A program made the position numbers and the translations under genes. A model generated the notes under the pieces. The model did no database searches and was not told the origin of the DNA. It worked only from the letters and a program-made list of their open reading frames with translations. From an uncultured Clostridia bacterium (GTDB taxonomy: Bacteria; Bacillota; Clostridia; Christensenellales; CAG-138), in the NCBI GenBank assembly GCA_937915925.1, contig CALGGM010000088.1, forward strand, positions 3,404-67,403: a stretch of 64,000 nt of DNA, read 5' to 3'. Within the stretch, counting starts at the first letter, position 1; the number at the start of each line of letters is the position of its first letter. This document shows, piece after piece, positions 24,452 through 34,010 of the stretch.

Positions 24452-24985
24452 ATGAAAAAAGTCTTGTGTTCTGTTATGGTTATGATGATGCTGGCCGTCG
24501 CGTTTACGGGATGCTCCGTATTTACCACCGAAACAAACAACGGCGGCGAAGAAGCAATCGGCAGCTATGAGCCTGTGAAGATCTCTGAGGATTATTCCTT
24601 TGCGGATCCTGCAGAGCTGGACTTTGACAAGCGCTATGTGCTCACATGTGACACAAGCAGCCAGATGATTGCGTCGGCTTCCGATTACGGCATGGTTGCG
24701 TCCTTCAACGTCTATTACGAAAAAGAGGGAGCGCCTGTTGCGGAGTATGATTTCTTTGTGGTTGACAGCGCGGATCATGCGCAGGCACTGATCAGTCTGT
24801 ACGAACAGCAGGGATCCGTTCTGACACAGCTGGAAGGCCATCCCACGATCCTGACCAGCTCGGTGGACGGCGATACGCTGGAAGGTAATTTGGTTGCTTT
24901 CCAGTCTTACGGCATGATCAGCGAAGCAAAGCTGAGCGCTTATGTTACATTCATGGCAGAGAGCATGGGCGGCAAAGTACAGTAA
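24452..24985 (+). CDS. lipoprotein of unknown function
   Basis: Start at 24452 after AGAGAGGG; 177 residues. Signal peptide MKKVLCSVMVMMMLAVAFTGC with lipobox FTGC, so it is anchored outside by a diacylglyceryl cysteine. The mature part is acidic and strand-rich (DFDKRYVLTCDTSSQMIAS, EYDFFVVDSADHAQALI) without a family I recognise. It precedes the ABC exporter pair by 37 bp and probably shares its promoter, which suggests a surface partner of that system. Confidence 0.75.
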   Translation: MKKVLCSVMVMMMLAVAFTGCSVFTTETNNGGEEAIGSYEPVKISEDYSFADPAELDFDKRYVLTCDTSSQMIASASDYGMVASFNVYYEKEGAPVAEYDFFVVDSADHAQALISLYEQQGSVLTQLEGHPTILTSSVDGDTLEGNLVAFQSYGMISEAKLSAYVTFMAESMGGKVQ

Positions 24986-25022
24986 TCGAGTTCATAAATA
25001 ACAAGACAGCGAGGAGATATCC

Positions 25023-26783
25023 ATGAAGAGGAAAGCTTCCGCGGGCGGCGGAAACTGGGGCGGATTTATCCGAATGTTGGGGCAGATCAACCTTCCGTGG
25101 CTTTTGATCGCCGTTGCATTCGTTGTGGAACTTGGTTACAACCACGTTTTGCTGTCGCTGCCCACGACCACTGCCGCCCTGATGTCCGGTAGTCTCGAGG
25201 ATAAAGCGCTTCGGGATGCGATCCTTTATTATCTGTCTTACGGATTGGTTGTCACGCTCGAAACGGCGATACTGGGCATTGTCGGTCGACTGTCGGTGCG
25301 TAATGCCCGTACCAAGATCTGGGGCGGCATGACGCGCGTCAGAATGGACTATTACGACAGCCATACGCCGACCGCGCTCTCGTCTGCCGTTACCAACGAT
25401 CTGGAGGAGTCGGTTCGCCTGTTGGTGAGCCTGATGATCCGAACCATCCCCAGCATCTACTATCTGGTTGCCGCGATCCTTACCATCGGAGAGTATGACT
25501 TCCTTCTGGTGCTGTCCATTCTGATCCCGCTTCCGCTCAGATATTTGGAGATGGTCATCATCGGTCGGTGGAACTATCGTACACAATCCGGTATCTTTGC
25601 ACGGATCGGTATGCTGACCGGATATCTTGCAGAGCGCGTGAAGAATCTGCCGCTGATCAAGCATTTCTGTACAGAGGAACAGGAGCTGAAGAACGGTCAG
25701 GAGGCGTCGGAGGACCTGTTCAAAGCCAACGTCAAGGCGGTGAAGGTCGACAGTGCGGCGATCGGCGTCAATCAGGTAATCACAGTCGTTCAGCAAATCG
25801 TCGTCGTCTTCTTCGGAGTTATTCTGCTCCAAAAGGGCAGGATCACGCTTGCACAGTGGGTCGCATTCTTCCTGTTCTCCGCCAATATCTCCAGTCGCTT
25901 TGTGACGTTCGTTCAAGACTGGCAGAGCCTGAAATCCATTCAAGGGCAGGCGGCGCGTGTCGTCGAAGTTGTGGAAGCGCCCAAAGAGCAAACCGAGCAG
26001 GAAGCAAAAGCTGCTGCGGGTTACGTTGCACGAATGGCGCACTCTCCCGAGGTCAGATTTGAAAACGTATCCTTTGCATACGGCGAAAAGCCGGCACTGA
26101 ATAATGTTTCCTTTACGGTTCCCGCAGGTACGGCAGCTGCAATTGTCGGCTTATCCGGAAGCGGCAAAACGACGCTTCTGAACCTGTTGGAGCGCTTCTA
26201 TGAAACCGATCGGGGACGGATCGCTTTGAACGGCGAGGATATCGGCAAGCTGTCTTTGAAAGAGCTTCGCGGAAAATTCTCTTACGTACAGCAGGACGCC
26301 GGTGTTTTCAGCGGCACGGTACGGGAGGTTCTCACATACGGTATCGATCGCGAGGTCAAGGACGACGAACTGATCGAAGCGACAAAGAACACCGGTGCAT
26401 GGGAGTTCATTCAGGCTCTGCCCGATGCACTCGACACAGAGATCGCAGCGGACGGACAGTCCCTTTCGGGCGGGCAGCGTCAGCGGCTCGTGCTCGCAAG
26501 AGAATTCCTCCGCAATGCGGACGTGCTGCTCCTTGATGAGCCGACTTCCGCATTAGACGCAACGACGGCGAAGGCGGTCGAAGAAACCGTATTCCGCGTA
26601 TTCAACGGAAAGACCATTCTGATGATCACCCACGATATGTCGCTCGTCAACAATATGGACAATATTGTCGTATTGAGAGACGGCGATCTGGTCGGGCAGG
26701 GAAGCTATGACGATCTGTTGAAGGATTGCGCGCTGTTCCGCGAAATGGTTTCGGCACAGCACAGAGAGGCGGTGGCGGTATGA
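25023..26783 (+). CDS. ABC exporter half-transporter 1
   Basis: 586 residues: membrane domain (about 20-310, six helices) and ATPase domain with Walker A GLSGSGKTT near 380, signature SLSGGQRQR, Walker B VLLLDEPTSALD and H-loop MITHD. All catalytic elements are present. Type I exporters of this shape pump drugs, lipids or peptides and here very likely pair with the next gene, which overlaps by ATGA. There is no peptidase domain, so it is not a PCAT bacteriocin exporter. Confidence 0.88.
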   Translation: MKRKASAGGGNWGGFIRMLGQINLPWLLIAVAFVVELGYNHVLLSLPTTTAALMSGSLEDKALRDAILYYLSYGLVVTLETAILGIVGRLSVRNARTKIWGGMTRVRMDYYDSHTPTALSSAVTNDLEESVRLLVSLMIRTIPSIYYLVAAILTIGEYDFLLVLSILIPLPLRYLEMVIIGRWNYRTQSGIFARIGMLTGYLAERVKNLPLIKHFCTEEQELKNGQEASEDLFKANVKAVKVDSAAIGVNQVITVVQQIVVVFFGVILLQKGRITLAQWVAFFLFSANISSRFVTFVQDWQSLKSIQGQAARVVEVVEAPKEQTEQEAKAAAGYVARMAHSPEVRFENVSFAYGEKPALNNVSFTVPAGTAAAIVGLSGSGKTTLLNLLERFYETDRGRIALNGEDIGKLSLKELRGKFSYVQQDAGVFSGTVREVLTYGIDREVKDDELIEATKNTGAWEFIQALPDALDTEIAADGQSLSGGQRQRLVLAREFLRNADVLLLDEPTSALDATTAKAVEETVFRVFNGKTILMITHDMSLVNNMDNIVVLRDGDLVGQGSYDDLLKDCALFREMVSAQHREAVAV

Positions 26784-28492
26784 AAAAGCTGTTTATGCGG
26801 TTTCGCAGATACATCGGTATCTTCAAGGGCGTTCATATCCCGTGGATCATGCTTGTGCTCGCCTTGTTCGCCGCGATAACGGAGTCGCAGTTTTTAGTGA
26901 CGCAGGCAACGCTTACGGCGGATATCATCGACGGAACGCAGCAGGCGATCAATCAGACAAAATTGATTCGCTTTGTGCTCGTTACGCTCGGAAGCGCTGC
27001 AGCCGGATTGCTTTCTACGCTGATCAGCGGCTGGACGTATCAGAAGATCAATCTCGGCGTCAGAAATAAGCTTTGGAACAAGCTGATGCTGCTTCCCACA
27101 AAGTATTATGACGGGGAAAGCGGAGACGCGCTGGTCAGTCGTGTGACAACAGACGCGTCCCAGAGCTACGTGTATTTCCATGTAGCAATCAACCTGATCA
27201 CAGTCATCTATGCGGCGGTCGTCTCCTTTGTTCAGATGTATCGATACAGTCCGGTGCTCAGTCGGTATTTCCTGATCCTGTTCCCGGTTTTCGTTCTGAT
27301 GGCGTGGTTGTTCGGCAAACTGAACTTCATTGCCGGTCAAAAGGGACAGACCACGATGTCGAAAACGCTCGGGTATCTTGTGGAGATGACGCGCAACCTG
27401 CGCCTCGTCAAGGCGGCACGGATGGAGTATTCGGAGCAGCAGCGCGGAAAGAGCCTGTTCAATAAGCAGTTCAAAGCAAGCATCTGGGCGGTGTTCGGCG
27501 GCAGCAGCACCATTCTTCTCGTACAGCTTCTGAGCTGTGCGGCGACTGCGATCACGTTTATCGCAGGACGAAGCTTGGTCAATATCGGTGATGTTACGAT
27601 CGGAAAGCTGCTGGGTTTCTATACGATTTCTAACATGCTGATCGTCCGTTTCACACAGCTGCTTATGTTCTACGGCATGCTGAAACAGGGCAACGGACAG
27701 ATGGAGAAAATCTCCGAAATCCTGGATGCGCCCGAAGAAAAACAGGACGGCATTGAATTCGACGTCAGCGATCAGGATATTCACGCAGAGCATGTCGGAT
27801 TCTCCTATGGGGAACGAAATGTTCTTCAGGATGTGAACTTTACCATTCCGAAAGGAAAGATCACGGCGATCATCGGTTCCAACGGCGCGGGAAAATCGAC
27901 GATGTTCAAACTGCTTGAACGGATGTACGATCCCGAGGAAGGAAGCATCCGCTTCGGCGAAACCGACGTCAAGACCTTCAATATGCGCTCCTGGCGCGAA
28001 TCCTTTGCGATCGTTTCTCAGGACAAACCGCTGTTGAGCGGTACGGTCAGAGAGAACATTCTGTACGGCACAAAGCGGAACGTCAGCGAAGAGGAACTGA
28101 TCCACGTTGCAAAGCAGGCAAACGTCTATGACTTTGTGATGGAAACGCCCGGCGGATTTGATGCACAGGTCGGGATGTTCGGCGGGAATTTCTCCGGCGG
28201 GCAGCGTCAGTGCATCGCCATCGCTCGTGCTATGATGCGAAATCCGGACTATCTTCTGCTCGATGAAGCGACAAGCAATCTTGACGCCAGAAGCGAGCAG
28301 GTCGTCAGTTAGGCACTGACAAACCTGATGCGCGGAAGAACGACGGTCATAATCGCGCATAACTATTCCGCAACGAAGGAAGCCGACCACATTATCGTTA
28401 TGAAAGACGGTCGGGTGGAAGCGGAAGGCAGCCCGGAGGAGCTCATCAAAAGCAACGACTATTATCGCGCCTTTGTCGAAAAGGCAGGTTGA
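26780..28492 (+). pseudogene. ABC exporter half-transporter 2 with in-frame TAG
   Basis: The frame opens at 26780 and encodes six helices plus Walker A IGSNGAGKST, signature FSGGQRQCIA and Walker B YLLLDEATSNLD. A TAG at 28310-28312 interrupts SEQVVS-stop-ALTNLMRGRT. After it the same frame stays open for 60 codons with the H-loop (VIIAHNYSATKEA) and a normal end, 570 residues in all. CAG to TAG is one base change. Without readthrough the product lacks the H-loop. Mutation, sequencing error or suppression are all possible. Confidence 0.8.
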
Positions 28493-28515
28493 ACGAGATC
28501 GGAGGAAATACAGAT

Positions 28516-29428
28516 ATGAAATCGCGTGTCACGAAGCCCTATGATTATCATTTGGCTGAAATTCCGCAGGAGCTTTGTCTTTGGCGGATACCCGAAGAGG
28601 AACTGGAGCAGCAGATTGAAACATTGAGCCGCAACCATGCATTTGAAGAAGATGCGGATACCGTTATGATGGGTGACAGTGTTGCATGCCGAAGCGAGAG
28701 CAAGGCAGCACGTTGGAATCGTCCGGTCATGCTGTTCTATCCCGGCAGAAACATCTGCGACGCCGATCTTGAAAATGCGTGTGTCGGCGCAAAGCTCGGT
28801 GAGCAGCGCACGGTTGCGATCGAAAGCGACGAGGTTCAGCTGACGGTTACGCGGATCGTTCGCCGCAGCAATATGCCCATAGGTGACGAGCTGATCGCCG
28901 CCGAAAATATTCCCGGCGTAACCACTTTGGAAGCATATAAGCGATGGTACCGCGAGACGAACGAGCCGGATCGCAGGAGAAACGCCGCATACCGAACCGC
29001 ATACTATCTGACGGAACAGGTTGCGGAAAAAATCGGAATTTGAGATCGATACGGAAGAAAAGAACACATGGGTATGGGAATGGGTCAACCGTATGTACGA
29101 CGCCCTGGTTGAGGCCGGCATGGATCCGACGATTCCGAAGGAAGGATTTGATTTTCTGACTGAGGAAGAAGCAAAGGCAGATATGTTTGCGCAGCAGGAG
29201 CCTTCCTTCCGGTTCTATCTGGCGAATTTGTATCTTGCGGAAACGCTTACCGGCCGCAACGGAGAAGATATCTGCAAGGAACGGCTGAAAAAAGTCGCGG
29301 AAGAAAACAACACAACGGAGGAAGCGATCATGAACACGAGCGGTTTCGCCATGGTATACGGTCGTATGGTGAGCGACGCCGCGCTCGATGAGCTTTCCAA
29401 GTACACGGTTCGGTTTTTGGAGGTATAA
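28516..29428 (+). pseudogene. trigger-factor-like peptidyl-prolyl isomerase, frameshifted
   Basis: GGAGG precedes ATG 28516. Residues 50-120 resemble the FKBP domain of trigger factor (DTVMMGDSVACR, PGRNICDADLENACVGAKLG). A helical chaperone-like C-terminus follows. The first frame stops at 29043. At the A6 run 29027-29032 one base too many shifts the frame: with five A the protein continues VAEKSEFEIDTEEKNTWVWE to the stop at 29428, about 303 residues. There is no N-terminal ribosome-binding domain. Probably a cytoplasmic folding factor for a partner encoded nearby. Frameshift may be real, a sequencing error or slippage. Confidence 0.7.
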
Positions 29429-29429
29429 A

Positions 29430-29741
29430 ATGGTATTTGAAGCAACGAGTCAGAATATTGACGAGCTTTTGAAGGCGGATTACGCCGTGGTCGATTTTTA
29501 CGGCGATCACTGCGGCGCTTGTCTGACGCTTGCACCGGTGTATAACGAAGCGTCCAACGATCTTGCTATGATCCGATTTATTAAGGCGAACGTGGATAAG
29601 GATAAGGCGCTCGGCGAGCGCTTCCATATCAAAGCGCTTCCGACGCTGCTCTGCTATCGAAACGGCGAACTGGTACATGAGGACGGCGGCGCAAAGGATC
29701 GTCCCATGCTTAACGAAATGCTTGCAAAGCTGCTTTATTGA
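29430..29741 (+). CDS. thioredoxin-like protein
   Basis: 103 residues from ATG 29430 after GGAGG. Thioredoxin fold with VDFYGDHCGACLTLAPVY: active site CGAC near residues 29-32 instead of the usual CGPC, and the cis-Pro loop KALPTLLCY near 69-77. A CGAC site usually shifts redox potential toward disulfide reduction of particular partners. It sits directly before an FTR-like protein, which is the known reductant of thioredoxins in ferredoxin systems. Confidence 0.85.
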   Translation: MVFEATSQNIDELLKADYAVVDFYGDHCGACLTLAPVYNEASNDLAMIRFIKANVDKDKALGERFHIKALPTLLCYRNGELVHEDGGAKDRPMLNEMLAKLLY

Positions 29742-29751
29742 GGAGGGTGCT

Positions 29752-29952
29752 ATGGGAAGAATCCGTGTGAATGAAGACGTCGAAATTGTTCGCGCCATTC
29801 GGGAAGGGCTCAAGAAGACGGGCGGGTACTGTCCGTGCCGCAACGAAAAGCTGCCGGAGTATAAATGCGTTTGTCAGGAGTTCCGCGAACAATGTGCAGA
29901 TCCCGATTTTGAGGGATACTGCCATTGTAGGCTGTACTACAAAGAAAAATAA
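29752..29952 (+). CDS. ferredoxin:thioredoxin reductase catalytic-chain-like protein
   Basis: 66 residues after GGAGGG. The three-part motif CPC (YCPCRNEKL), CxC (KCVCQEF) and CHC (YCHCRLYYK) is the signature of the FTR beta chain, which uses a [4Fe-4S] cluster next to a redox disulfide to pass electrons from ferredoxin to thioredoxin. Spacing is shorter than in the chloroplast enzyme, as usual for bacterial forms. Its neighbour is the thioredoxin-like gene, 10 bp upstream. No variable FTR chain is seen. Confidence 0.85.
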   Translation: MGRIRVNEDVEIVRAIREGLKKTGGYCPCRNEKLPEYKCVCQEFREQCADPDFEGYCHCRLYYKEK

Positions 29953-29958
29953 AAAATG

Positions 29959-29985
29959 TTCTGCGCGTCGTCACGGCGCGCAGAA
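29959..29985. terminator. bidirectional terminator between convergent operons
   Basis: TTCTGCGCG (29959-29967) pairs with CGCGCAGAA (29977-29985); TTTTGTTT follows on plus and a run of A precedes it, giving T on minus. It lies between the FTR gene and the stop of the LytTR gene at 29992. Confidence 0.8.
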
Positions 29986-29991
29986 TTTTGT

Positions 29992-30729
29992 TTATATGAA
30001 CTGAATTCCTTTGCTGATCAGAAAGCTGCGCAGCTGCTGGTATTTGTTTCGACTGACCGGCAGCGTTTTTCCGTCGTCTAAGATTGCCTCGTACGTCTTT
30101 CCGAAGGAGGACGTCCTGACAAGCACGATATTGGAAAGCGGTGCGATATACGATTGATGGATTCGGAAGAACCCGAAGTCGGCGAATACGGATTCGAGTT
30201 CATCCAACGAGTGGCGCAGCGTGTAGATCTGCCCGTTGCGGCAATGCAGCTTGATGCTTCTTAACTCCTTGCCGATAAACAGGATTTCTTCCGGAGAGAG
30301 AAGTACGAATCCTTCGCTGGTATCGATCGCAATACGTTCTTTTGCGTAGTCCCGAACCTGCTGACCGCTTGCTTCGTAGCGTTCTATGGTTTTGCGTAAT
30401 CGCATCAGATCGATCGGCTTTGTCAGAAAGTCCAACGGCTCATAGTCGTAGCTGCGAACGGCAAAATCCACATATCCTGTCAGGAATACATACTTCGTTT
30501 GCGGTTTGTTCTTCTGAATGTAATCCGCAATGGAGAACCCGCTTGTGTCCGGCATATCGATGTCCAGAAAAACCAGCTCGATCGGCTCCTGTTCAAGGAT
30601 GTGCAGGGTTTCGGCAGCAGTGGTGGCACGCCGAATGCAACCGGGATCTACAAGCTGCTCCATAGCCCGAAGCGACAATAGCAAAGAGTGTTCGTCGTCA
30701 TCCACAATCAGGATATTGATACGGTTCAT
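29992..30729 (-). CDS. LytTR-family response regulator
   Basis: 245 residues. Receiver domain 1-118 with DDDEHS at 10-15 and phospho-acceptor Asp in VFLDIDMPDTSGF near residue 57. The LytTR DNA-binding domain (about 135-240) has LFIGKELRSIKLHCRNGQIY, LRHSLDELESVF and FFRIHQSYIAPLSNI. AgrA-type regulators control quorum, virulence or envelope genes. The start overlaps the stop of the upstream kinase gene by ATGA. The kinase is broken, so phosphorylation control may be lost. Confidence 0.88.
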   Translation of the reverse strand: MNRINILIVDDDEHSLLLSLRAMEQLVDPGCIRRATTAAETLHILEQEPIELVFLDIDMPDTSGFSIADYIQKNKPQTKYVFLTGYVDFAVRSYDYEPLDFLTKPIDLMRLRKTIERYEASGQQVRDYAKERIAIDTSEGFVLLSPEEILFIGKELRSIKLHCRNGQIYTLRHSLDELESVFADFGFFRIHQSYIAPLSNIVLVRTSSFGKTYEAILDDGKTLPVSRNKYQQLRSFLISKGIQFI

Positions 30730-32004
30730 GCCTGTTCTCCTTGCATTTCAATCGGTATTTTTGCAATAAAGTGTATGACGTCCCCCTCCATTCGGGAATA
30801 CAGAACGCCTCGGTGCGGTCGCAGCAGATTTTGTATGCTGTTGAGCCCGATCCCCTCGTGCCCTTCCTTTGTCGAATGACCGGGATGATAAATCTCATCC
30901 ATGAAGGTATTGGGATCATTCTTGGGTATGACCTTGTTTGCAACGTGGACGACGCAGTTTTCACCTCGCTTCAAAATAAACAAATGAATGCCGAAGGACT
31001 TGTCCTTATGCGTACGAACCTCGTCGATTGCATTTTGAAGGAGGTTTCCGATCACCTTGTTGGTTTCATAGACATTGGTGACGACGCTGCTCATATCGTA
31101 CTGGATATCGGGATGCAGTTCGATCCCGTATTCCATCGCCATCGTGCGAAAGCTGAAGATCAGCGCACCGATCGCAGGATCCTTCACGGGAAGGTATGTA
31201 TTCATGGCAGCGGAATCGCGCACAAGATTATCCACATATTTCTGACATTCTTCCATATTGCCTTCGTGGATCAAACCGGCCAGCGCCTGCACATGAAAAT
31301 TATAATCGTGACGCTGCGAACGGATTACGCTCATGTAAGACTGCATTTCATTGCGGTAATTCTGATCGATCAGGGTGGAGAGACGTTCCTAACGCAAATC
31401 CGTGATGAGGCAAATGGCACAGACAGCACCCCAAAACAAAACGGCGTACCCCAGGACAAGCGCAAACGCCGCGCTCCATTTTGAAGGTATGCCGATCAGG
31501 TATCTCAATGACAGCTCCAAGATCGCGGTCATCGCAAGGATGATCCAGAGGTATATGCTCCGAACAGAACGCTTCTCGGTTCCGTTTCCATCGTCGTTCC
31601 AGATTTCCTCCGGAAAGCGCTTTCGCAGCAGCCATGCGAGCAGGACGGAAACGATGACAAAAAGCACAAAGCAGATGAGCGCAGGAATGGGGGGAAAAAC
31701 ACGACTGAAATGCCATGCCGCTGAAATCCAGAAGAGACCACGCGCCGAGCGAGAGACACAGATTCAACAGCCTTCGCTTGATGTCCGGACGGTTTTGAAG
31801 CGGCAGAAGAAAGGGCAAAAGGATCAACGCCGGGGCGGTCATCGAAAACGAGATCCCGGTGAGCGGCAAAAGCAATGCGAGCAAGGTGCAGAACGCGCCC
31901 GCGATCACACTGTTCATTGCGATCTGCGACACATTCATGCGTTCAAGAACGGAAATGAGCGCCCATGCGGTCGCTGTGCTCAAGAACACATACACGTACA
32001 GCAT
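30726..32004 (-). pseudogene. AgrC-like sensor kinase with one frameshift and one TAG
   Basis: AAGGAGG precedes ATG 32004. The N-terminal frame encodes hydrophobic helices. At a run of six C on the coding strand (31689-31694) one base too many shifts it; with five, the reading goes from FQSCFSP into IPALICFVLFVIVSVLLAWL. That frame meets TAG at 31389-31391 after AICLITDLR, then continues ERLSTLIDQNYRNEMQSYMS with the H-box region SQRHDYNFHVQAL and GHKL motifs NLLQNAIDE and GHEGIGLNSIQN. Repaired, it would be a six-helix peptide-sensing-type kinase. The cytoplasmic half alone also has an ATG at 31346. Confidence 0.75.
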
Positions 32005-32098
32005 ATCGCCCAATCCTCCTTATCTTGATTTGTTAATATTATATCATATTTTGCAATGATCATCAATCTTTTTATATACAAAGTGCGCGGCCTTTGAT

Positions 32099-32212
32099 TC
32101 AGCAAATATCCTCCGGCGAACGGTGCAGAAGGAAGCGGTTCTTTTTCACGGTGATCAGATCGTTACGCTGCATTTTGCCGAGTTTCTTTGACAACGCGTT
32201 GCCGCTCCACAT
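32099..32212 (-). pseudogene. C-terminal stub of a Crp/Fnr-type regulator
   Basis: The minus-strand frame reads WSGNALSKKLGKMQRNDLIT and KKNRFLLHRSPED then stop: the recognition helix and last strands of a Crp-type winged helix. The cyclic-nucleotide-like domain is gone. Confidence 0.55.
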
Positions 32213-32422
32213 TCAGGCAGCAGGCATGTTTCATCCGCGGCAGGTCATGACGATCTCCGCAGACGGAAGAAATATGGATTAAACAATATTGAGAAGTATT
32301 CTGCGAGAATGTTCGGACAGCGTTATGAACACCCGGCGAACCCCGGGGGTCTGCCCCTCCAAAATCCCGGGAGGAATTTGGGAGCAGAACGGCAGAACCG
32401 GATGAATGATACGGATCACATA
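32213..32422. other. intergenic, no gene seen
   Basis: Short scrambled frames only. It joins the Crp stub to the dispersed repeat. Confidence 0.3.
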
Positions 32423-32530
32423 GATTGAACAAATTGAAAAACGCCGAAGACCGGGATGCTTCGGCGCTTTTTGCATAAGTGTCAGAATTTCGGCCATCGC
32501 AGTTTTGCCCTTCATCCCCGAATCAGGTGA
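32423..32530. repeat. dispersed intergenic repeat, copy 1
   Basis: Begins GATTGAACAAATTGAAAAAC, holds a GCCGAAG...CTTCGGCGC hairpin and ends near TCGCAGTTTTGCCCTTCATC. Copies 2 and 3 are at 46498 and 47433. Its hairpin may end transcription of the minus-strand MATE gene. Confidence 0.6.
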
Positions 32531-32537
32531 TTTGCCG

Positions 32538-33914
32538 TTACTGTATTTCAAGCCTGCGCCAGGCGCGGCGGACACGGAAGACGTAGATGAAAAACAGGGC
32601 AAGACCTGCAAGGCACCAGCCTGCAGGATAGGATAGACCGACGAGCCACGGTATGTTGAAGAATCGGGTGATGAACAGCAGATAGAGCTGACGGAAGCCG
32701 ACGATGCCCGCGAGCATAATCACCGTGACAAGCAGCATCCGTCCGGTGCCGCGCAGCACGCCCGCGTAGACGCACATAAACATCTGCGTCAGCTTGAACA
32801 TACTGATCGAAAGAACGAACAGCTCGGCAAAATAGACGGCTTCGGAGTCGGGACTGAACAGCGAGACCAGCGGTTTTCGAAGCAGCATCAGCATTGCGGC
32901 AAGCGAACCGATCAGAATTGCGCCGGTGAGCAGCGTCTTGCGGACGCCGCTTTCGATGCGGCGATACTGCTTTGCGCCGAGGTTCTGGCTGACAAAGGTC
33001 GACAGCGCCGAGCCGAGACTTTGCGCAAAGACGCCGAGCACGTTGTCTAACTTGCCGTAGATCGTCCATCCGGCAAGACACGCCTCGCCGAACGAGATGA
33101 TGCGGGAGAGCACAAGCACGTTTGAGATAGAGGTGATCGTCTTCTGAAAGCCGGTCGGAATGCCCATGCGAAGCAAAAGCCATGCCGTTTTGGAATGAAA
33201 AGGATATTGCTTCGGATTGACGGAAAAGCCGTAATCGCGGCGCAGCAGCACCCAAAGGCTCAAAGCGGTCGCAACCCATTGCGAAACGATCGTCGCGAGC
33301 GCGACGCCCGCGATGCCCATGTGAAAGACGAGCACCAGCAAAAGATCGAGCCCGATGTTCAGCGCAGACGATAGGAACAGACAGCAGAGCGGCGTCTGCA
33401 CGTCGCCGACCGCGTGCAGGATACCGGCGGCGGTATTGTATAAAACGAAGCCGAGTATGCCCGCAAAGTAGATCGTGAGATAGACGACGGCGTTTTCGAA
33501 CGTCTCTTCGGGCGTATCCATTAGGCGAAGGACCGGACGCAGCAGCAGCAGTCCGCCGACGGTCATAAGGATGCCGATCATCAGCGCAAGATACAGCGCG
33601 TTGTTGACGGATCGATTCAGCTTTTCGGTATCCTTCGCGCCGAAGTGCCGTGCGATGACGACCGTGAACCCGACGGAAACGCCGTTGAAAAAGCCGACGA
33701 GCACGCGAACGATCGATTCGGACGCGCCGACGGCGGCAAGCGCGCTGCGCCCCGCGAAGTTGCCGATGATCGCGGAATCCGCCAGCGTATAGAAATGCTG
33801 AAACAGCTCACCGAGCAGAATCGGCACGGTAAACGCGACCAATCGGCTGCCGATCGGTCCCTGTGTCATGTCGATGTTCTTTTTCCGGAACCATGTGGTG
33901 AGTTTCTTCAGCAT
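32538..33914 (-). CDS. MATE-family multidrug/cation antiporter
   Basis: 458 residues from ATG 33914, with a weak GGGAAC site; the frame is open 30 codons further without a site. Twelve hydrophobic segments in two halves. Family landmarks: MTQGPIGSRLVAFTVPILLG, LADSAIIGNFAGRSALAAVG and, in half two, AWLLLRMGIPTGFQKTITSI. Such exporters expel cationic drugs or metabolites using Na+ or H+. It is on the same strand as the FCD regulator and RraA gene but separated by a palindrome, so co-expression is uncertain. The substrate is not predictable. Confidence 0.85.
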   Translation of the reverse strand: MLKKLTTWFRKKNIDMTQGPIGSRLVAFTVPILLGELFQHFYTLADSAIIGNFAGRSALAAVGASESIVRVLVGFFNGVSVGFTVVIARHFGAKDTEKLNRSVNNALYLALMIGILMTVGGLLLLRPVLRLMDTPEETFENAVVYLTIYFAGILGFVLYNTAAGILHAVGDVQTPLCCLFLSSALNIGLDLLLVLVFHMGIAGVALATIVSQWVATALSLWVLLRRDYGFSVNPKQYPFHSKTAWLLLRMGIPTGFQKTITSISNVLVLSRIISFGEACLAGWTIYGKLDNVLGVFAQSLGSALSTFVSQNLGAKQYRRIESGVRKTLLTGAILIGSLAAMLMLLRKPLVSLFSPDSEAVYFAELFVLSISMFKLTQMFMCVYAGVLRGTGRMLLVTVIMLAGIVGFRQLYLLFITRFFNIPWLVGLSYPAGWCLAGLALFFIYVFRVRRAWRRLEIQ

Positions 33915-33940
33915 TTCTGAAAGTTCCCTATGAAATAAGA

Positions 33941-33958
33941 ATCTCCGCCGGCGGAGAT
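33941..33958. repeat. 18-bp perfect palindrome between MATE and FCD regulator
   Basis: ATCTCCGCCGGCGGAGAT. Directly followed on the minus strand by TCTTATTT, so it could act as a weak terminator or an operator for the MATE gene that begins at 33914. Confidence 0.5.
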
Positions 33959-34010
33959 GATCGAAAACCATCAATCCGGCGGGCGGAGGAATCGTCGGAA
34001 TCAACGCGCC

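Noticed and set aside
29430..29952. Thioredoxin and FTR as part of a glycine reductase or selenoprotein system
   Set aside because: No selenocysteine TGA context and no reductase subunits nearby.
26780..32004. Genetic code with TAG read as glutamine
   Set aside because: TAG ends apparently normal genes (hipT at 5706, the kinase at 18524, the lipid kinase at 7610), and two of the four lesions in this zone are homopolymer shifts, so local mutation or sequence error is simpler.
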